Source: Thamnaconus septentrionalis (lineage: Eukaryota > Chordata > Actinopteri > Tetraodontiformes > Monacanthidae). Taken from it: a DNA stretch of 64,000 nucleotides. The notes beneath the pieces were generated by a model. That model did not search any database. It saw only the letters and a list, made by a program, of their open reading frames with translations, and was not told the DNA's origin. The first letter of the stretch is position 1, and each line of letters opens with the position of its first letter. The stretch spans positions 28,299,361-28,363,360 of the forward strand of contig CM020501.1 of NCBI GenBank assembly GCA_009823395.1, written 5' to 3'. Position numbers and translations under genes: made by a program. Shown here in pieces: positions 59,671 to 64,000 of this stretch.

Positions 59671-61000
59671 ACGAATGCTTTCCCCTTTTTTCATCCATCG
59701 ATGTTCGTCTCCTTCCTTCTTTCTCGCCACGGTCCTCGAACGCATCGCTCCGAGTGAGCGTGGGTCAAGACCGGAGTTTGCAGAATGTGGACGGACGCAG
59801 GACGTTGCCTCGGCCCTTTGGACTGATTCCGAGTCTGATTCCGCCTCCTGCGCCTCCTCCGTCCCTCGCACCTCCGTCGCTCGGATGCGACCGGAAGAGT
59901 CGGCGCCTCGCCGACGTGTTCATTAGAGAGTTTTCATTGTCACGGCTAAATCCGACCAGCCCCGTCCTCTAGGAGCTGCGTAATTACACATTCTTCAGAG
60001 GATCAAAGTGTGAAATAGCTGCTGTTGCTACAGCTGAATTTTGCTCCCCCTAATCGCCCCCCACCCCTCCACCACCACCCCAACGCTTTTCCACGGCTCT
60101 CAAGTGGTGGCATGTTTGCTCACTGGAGAGGGTGGTGGTGGTGGTGCGGGCGTTGGTATCATTTTAAATGGATGAGGGTGAGTTAGCAGTGGTGGTGGGG
60201 GGGCTTAATGGTGTAATTTGCAGGGGAATTTACTCTCCTGACTGTCACGGTGATTCTCCCGACTTCCTCCTTCTTCTTACCCCCCACCCCACCTCCTCAG
60301 AGGGGGAAACAAAGAGGTATTAGCAGGATTGACACGCAGGGACTTCAGAAGGGAGCTCTCTACGGATTACTCACCCACCCCACCACCACCACCACCACCC
60401 CTCCCTCTGAAGTGTCATCCCTTTTCATCCAGAGAGTCGAGCAGCAGCAGCAGCTCAGGAAGGTAGAGAGGAAAAAAAAAATCAAAAATAAAGGCCTGCT
60501 AATGAAGGCACGAGTACTAGAAAACCCACTACACATTTCATCGACGCCTGTTTGCCTTCGTGCCGGCGCGGTGAGGTCATCCACACACAGACACACACAC
60601 ACACATACGCGCGCTCAGCCGCTCAGGTCTGACCGGTTGGTCTGGTTGTGAATTCTTTCGCGCTCCGTCAACACTCACAAGAGCAGTCGTCAGGCGTACG
60701 CTGCATAGCCACTAGAATAGGTCCAGAATTACCGTACAACCACTAAGAAATGCGCAAAGGAAGGTTTTGGTATGCTTTTTTTTTTGACGTTCACTTGGCG
60801 TGAGTTGTGTTGTGTCAGTTCATTAGAGTCCAGCTGTAAGTGACTGTTATTTGTGTTGCTCACAATAACTTTACGTTTAGACAACACCTGATCAATCTTT
60901 CATGATCTCACTTACTGAAATACTGAATGCATTACTGAGCATGGCGGTTCTTGTCTTGTCTTGTGTTGTTTTGAACTCTGTTCTAGAATACCCACTAGAA

Positions 61001-61100
61001 CAGTGTTTCTCAACTGGCGGATCACGACCCAAAAGCAGGTTGTTGGGCTGGATAAAAAAACCCCCCCAACAATTTGTTGTTGTTTTTTTTTGTTTCTTTG
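61001..61100 (+). mobile_element. hAT-type terminal fragment
   Basis: It begins CAGTGTTTCTCAACTGGCGG, a terminus typical of hAT/Charlie-type elements. No matching right terminus is found, so only one end is called. It is preceded by an 8-bp inverted repeat, TGTTCTAG/CTAGAACA, at 60979-61002. Confidence 0.4.
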
Positions 61101-61104
61101 TTGA

Positions 61105-61224
61105 TGTATGTATGTATGTATGTATGTATATATATACAGTATATATGTATATATATACAGTGTATATATATATATATATATGTACTGTATGTATATATAT
61201 ATATATACTGTATGTATGTATGTT
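61105..61224. repeat. Complex (TATG)n/(TA)n tract
   Basis: Alternating TATG and TA runs with three ACAG/ACTG interruptions. Confidence 0.93.
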
Positions 61225-62077
61225 TCTGTGGCTCCTGAGTCTCCAGCAGTTAAGAGCTGCTGCTCGAGAGCGAGGCCGAGGTGTTTACGCAACCGATTGG
61301 CAGGCTGATCTTTCTGGATCGCGACGCCACCCATGTGAAAGCCTGAGTCAATATTTGACGCCGACTACTCAGTGCATGTTTGCGCTGCTCGCTAGCGCCC
61401 CCCGTGTCCTCTGACACGACCGGGCCTCTTGAGGAATAAAAGGGAGTCTCTGCCTTCTTCTTCTTCTTCTTCTTGTCGCTGTGATTGAAAACCCAGTGCT
61501 GCTGGTCGCCCAGAGAATGGAGACCTTTGTTTAAAAAAAAAGAAATATTCACGTTGGGATTGCCCCCCCCACAACTCATTCTGGCCGTTAATTCGCAGTC
61601 CTGCGTGGGCCGTGACAGGCTGCTGATTGGTCGGAGCAGCTTCCCTAATGAGGCCATTTTCCTCCGTGCACATTGTTGGAAGTGATAAGAATCCCTCAAT
61701 ATTTCTTCTCCCCGGAGGGATCGGAATTACTTTTTAAGGGGGGCAGGGGGAGAAGAAAAAAAAAAGAATGTGTTTAGCAAAGGCTGGATTCAGCAGTGAG
61801 AGAGAAAGAGAGAGAGAGAGAAAGAAAAGCTGATTGCAGAGTTTCATTATGTTGTGAATGGTCGGCGTGGAGATTCATATCGGGGCTGCGCCGCAGAAAA
61901 AGGGGAAGGTGCTTTTGTTGCAGGTTCTCCTTCCTCACCGTGTGTCCTGTCAGCAGGTGCTGCTGTGCTTCCTCTTCTCAAAGTGTTTCTGCATTTTATT
62001 TTTTCATTATTTAATTTTTTTTCTCCCCCTGCCACCGCCACCACCGTCGGCCCACCAGCAGAAGTGGGAAAACAGCT

Positions 62078-62460
62078 TCTCCTCCTCCTCTTCCTCCCTT
62101 TCCTCCTCCTCCTCTTTCTCTTGCTCCCCCTCCCTCTTCTCTTCTTCTTCCTCTTCCTCCTGCTCCTCTTCCTTCTCCTCCTCCTCTTCCTCCTCCTCCT
62201 CCTGCTCTCCCTTCTCCTCCTCCGCTTCCTACTCCCCTCTTCTGTCTCTTCTTTCACCTCCTCTTTCCCTGATCTTCCTCCTCCTCCTCCTCTTTCTTCT
62301 CCTCCTCCGCTTCCTACTCCCCTCTTCTGTCTCTTCTTTCACCTCCTCCTTCCCCGTCTTCCACCTCTTCCTCCTCTTCTGCCTTCTCTTCTTTCTCCTC
62401 TCCTCCTTTTCTTCTTCCTCTTCCTCCTTTGTCTTCTTCCCCTCCTCTCCCCCTCCTCAT
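62078..62460 (+). repeat. Long polypyrimidine tract with 85-bp tandem duplication
   Basis: About 380 bp composed almost wholly of C and T (CCT/CTT units) on the plus strand. A segment beginning CTTCTCCTCCTCCGCTTCCT occurs at 62211 and again at 62296, with at least 52 identical bases. The long leucine- and serine-rich frames (up to 217 codons) are products of this tract. Confidence 0.93.
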
Positions 62461-63465
62461 CGCTGTCCCGCGTTCTCATTTGCTATTATGTAGGTCGTCC
62501 GCTCTGATTTGTACCTGCCAAACAAATCAGCTGCAGTCGCTGCTGCTGCGACTGCTGCACTTTTTTATCATCCGCGACCGACTGTCAGTATCCTGTCACC
62601 GCCCACCCCTCCCCCCTCTTCCCCTAAAAAGAAAAAAAATGTGTTTTTCCAAATCAAAACAATGACAAAAAAAAAATAAATCCAGCGCTACTATAAAAAG
62701 CAACAAGAGGTTTGGAAGCCTGAGTGAAGTGTGTGCACATCAAGCACAAGCCAGGCAAAAACTAAAAACCAAAAATGGAAAAAACGCTGGAGTTTAACAC
62801 CTGAAAGTGTTGAGTTTTGTAAATCACCCAAAAACCTTCCGAAAGCCGCAATTGGTTTTACTCTGTGTGTATGTGTGTGTCTGTGTGTGAACAAACAGGT
62901 TTCTCAGACTTTTGTCGACTCTCTTTGGAATTTTCAGTTCACGCCACACATTCTCACTCCCAGACAAGGTCCGACTCCAAGCGACTGCTCGGGGAACGCT
63001 ACTAACAATAACAAAGACAATGAATGGACTGAAACAATCTGACTTTCTTTCCAAAGTCTGGATGATTTCTCACTGTAGTCGTGTTGTGTATCACTGCACA
63101 TCATTGATGGAACATTGTGTTTCTGACAAAAGGAATCAGCTGATGGAAGAATCTGAAGAAAGAAACCACAGAATTCAAATCAAACATTACATTTAAAAGA
63201 ACCAACAAAGCCAACTGTAACTTGGGAACTGAAAATGAAATGTGACTGTCTCGGCCGGCTACTATTTTATTTTATTCTTTGTTTATTTTGCTAAGGTTTT
63301 TTTGTGAAATGATTTCTTGGGATAAAGTAGCAGATTAAATAAGATGTACAATTCTTTCTGCTCCCTTTCATTGGAGATTCTGGCAATGTTTTTTATCGTT
63401 CAATTGTTCTTTTCTTTTACAAATGAATAAAATAAACATGGCTCGTCTTTTGCTCACCGTATGTC

Positions 63466-63496
63466 TGTGTGTGTGTGTGTGTGTGTGTGCGTGTGT
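63466..63496 (+). repeat. (TG)12 tract abutting the pard3b exon 2 acceptor
   Basis: Twelve uninterrupted TG units (63466-63489), one C, then GTGTGT, directly followed by the acceptor CAG at 63497-63499. It occupies the position of the polypyrimidine tract. Confidence 0.96.
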
Positions 63497-63499
63497 CAG

Positions 63500-63601
63500 C
63501 ATGGCCAGGCCCCCAAGAAGACCCACCACCTGGAGTACACCGATGGCAGCATCCTGGACATGGACGACCTGCTGACTGACCTGGTGGAGGACAGAGACAA
63601 G
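63500..63601 (+). CDS. pard3b: PARD3B-like polarity protein, coding exon 2
   Basis: 34 codons, HGQAPKKTHHLEYTDGSILD then MDDLLTDLVEDRDK, bordered by TCAG and GTGGGA, phase 0 on both sides. HHLEYTDG-ILD--D-L-D-VEDKDK is the PARD3B version of this segment; PARD3 has HRLEHGDGGILD. The acidic DMDD...VEDRD stretch completes the PB1-like N-terminal domain begun in exon 1 and supplies its acidic face for oligomer contacts. The seven residues before HHLEY (HGQAPKKT region) look unlike the aromatic/hydrophobic strand I remember for mammalian PARD3B, so this may be a divergent fish paralogue. Downstream exons lie outside the window. Confidence 0.9.
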
Positions 63602-64000
63602 GTGGGACATTTTTCTCCTTCATTTCCAGGGTTGATTTTCACTTCCTGTCTGGCAGGCAGGCAGGTGCGACAGAATGTCCAATAAAGCAGGTATTTGTGA
63701 AATCCTGAGCGGCTTGTCACCGCTTGTCGAGGCCTCGACCAGCTGAATACCGAATCGTAATGATTGTAAAAAATAAAAATAGAGAGAGTTCCCCTCTCTC
63801 TGTGTTCCTAGGAGCCGAGGAAATGTTCTTACTGTGCTCACATTCGCTCTTCTGGAGGTGAAGTGGTTGCAAATTGGATTTTCGATTTCGCTGCCACGGG
63901 TTCAAGGAAAGGAAATGGGCTTCATCAGAAAGGGAAGTGCTCCCTCAAACTAGTGATGTCACTTCCCAGAACTGGCACTTTCTAATTTAAGTCTCATGCA
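63602..64000 (+). other. pard3b: pard3b intron 2, start
   Basis: Intron sequence after the GTGGGA donor. It shows no exon, and nothing notable beyond a GGCAGGCAGGCAGG run at about 63653-63665. Confidence 0.75.

Larger units (their letters stand above)
55497..63499 (+). other. pard3b: pard3b intron 1 (8,003 bp)
   Basis: A GT-AG intron, phase 0. It starts GTAATAACAAAT followed by (AC)20 and ends with (TG)12-C-GTGTGT-CAG. Inside are a GTCACGTGAC E-box (55668-55677), a dense promoter-like motif cluster (57291-57445), a Tc1-like MITE (58136-58494), a dispersed repeat (59604-59670), GGT/ACC runs (about 60127-60145 and 60371-60395), a CA run (about 60588-60604), an hAT-end fragment (61001), a TATG/TA tract (61105-61224), GA-rich sequence (about 61795-61830) and a 380-bp pyrimidine tract (62078-62460). 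No additional coding exon is supported. Confidence 0.85.

Noticed and set aside
61847..62507. Frames of 136-217 codons rich in L, S or R
   Set aside because: They arise from the polypyrimidine tract in pard3b intron 1; the internal duplication and composition explain them.

Overview
The window looks like teleost fish nuclear DNA. It holds split genes of vertebrate type with GT-AG introns (a muscleblind-like exon, a ZP3-type egg-coat gene, and the first two coding exons of a PARD3B-like polarity gene). These sit in non-coding DNA crowded with microsatellites, (TTAGGG)-type telomeric units, a tRNA-derived SINE and short DNA transposons typical of ray-finned fish. No bacterial, organelle or viral gene organisation is visible. 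The species cannot be named from the sequence.

Layout. 1-15 kb: the 5' part of mbnl2 on the minus strand. Its first coding exon is at 3426-3599. A candidate CpG-rich promoter and untranslated first exon lie near 14.49-15.09 kb, with a strong splice donor at 14488/14487. The remaining coding exons lie left of the window. This stretch holds a 53-unit GAA tract, a small interstitial telomeric repeat, a 17-unit CAG/CTG tract and a perfect 20-bp hairpin. 15-32 kb: intergenic DNA with microsatellites, a 330-bp AT tract and transposon copies (hAT-like, piggyBac-like with TTAA ends, Harbinger-like), several of them nested. 32.0-36.1 kb: a complete nine-exon zp3-like gene on the minus strand, predicted 471 aa, with polyadenylation signal. 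36.1-55 kb: a divergent intergenic region with CA/GT clusters, one full TTAA MITE and several unique stretches that could be conserved non-coding elements. 55.0-64 kb: the promoter, coding exon 1, 8-kb intron 1 and coding exon 2 of pard3b on the plus strand; the gene continues to the right.

The three genes have unrelated jobs: RNA processing (MBNL2), egg envelope (ZP3) and apical-basal polarity (PARD3B). I see no functional cluster. The signals most worth following are at RNA level. pard3b intron 1 begins with an (AC)20 tract 12 nt after the donor and ends with a (TG)12 tract that reaches the acceptor, so the two ends are complementary. mbnl2 carries a CTG tract in its own sense orientation about 1.1 kb upstream of its start codon, which as CUG RNA would be a binding site for MBNL proteins. 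zp3 intron 5 has a G-quadruplex motif directly on its donor. All function calls rest on recognising protein motifs by eye; no database search was possible.
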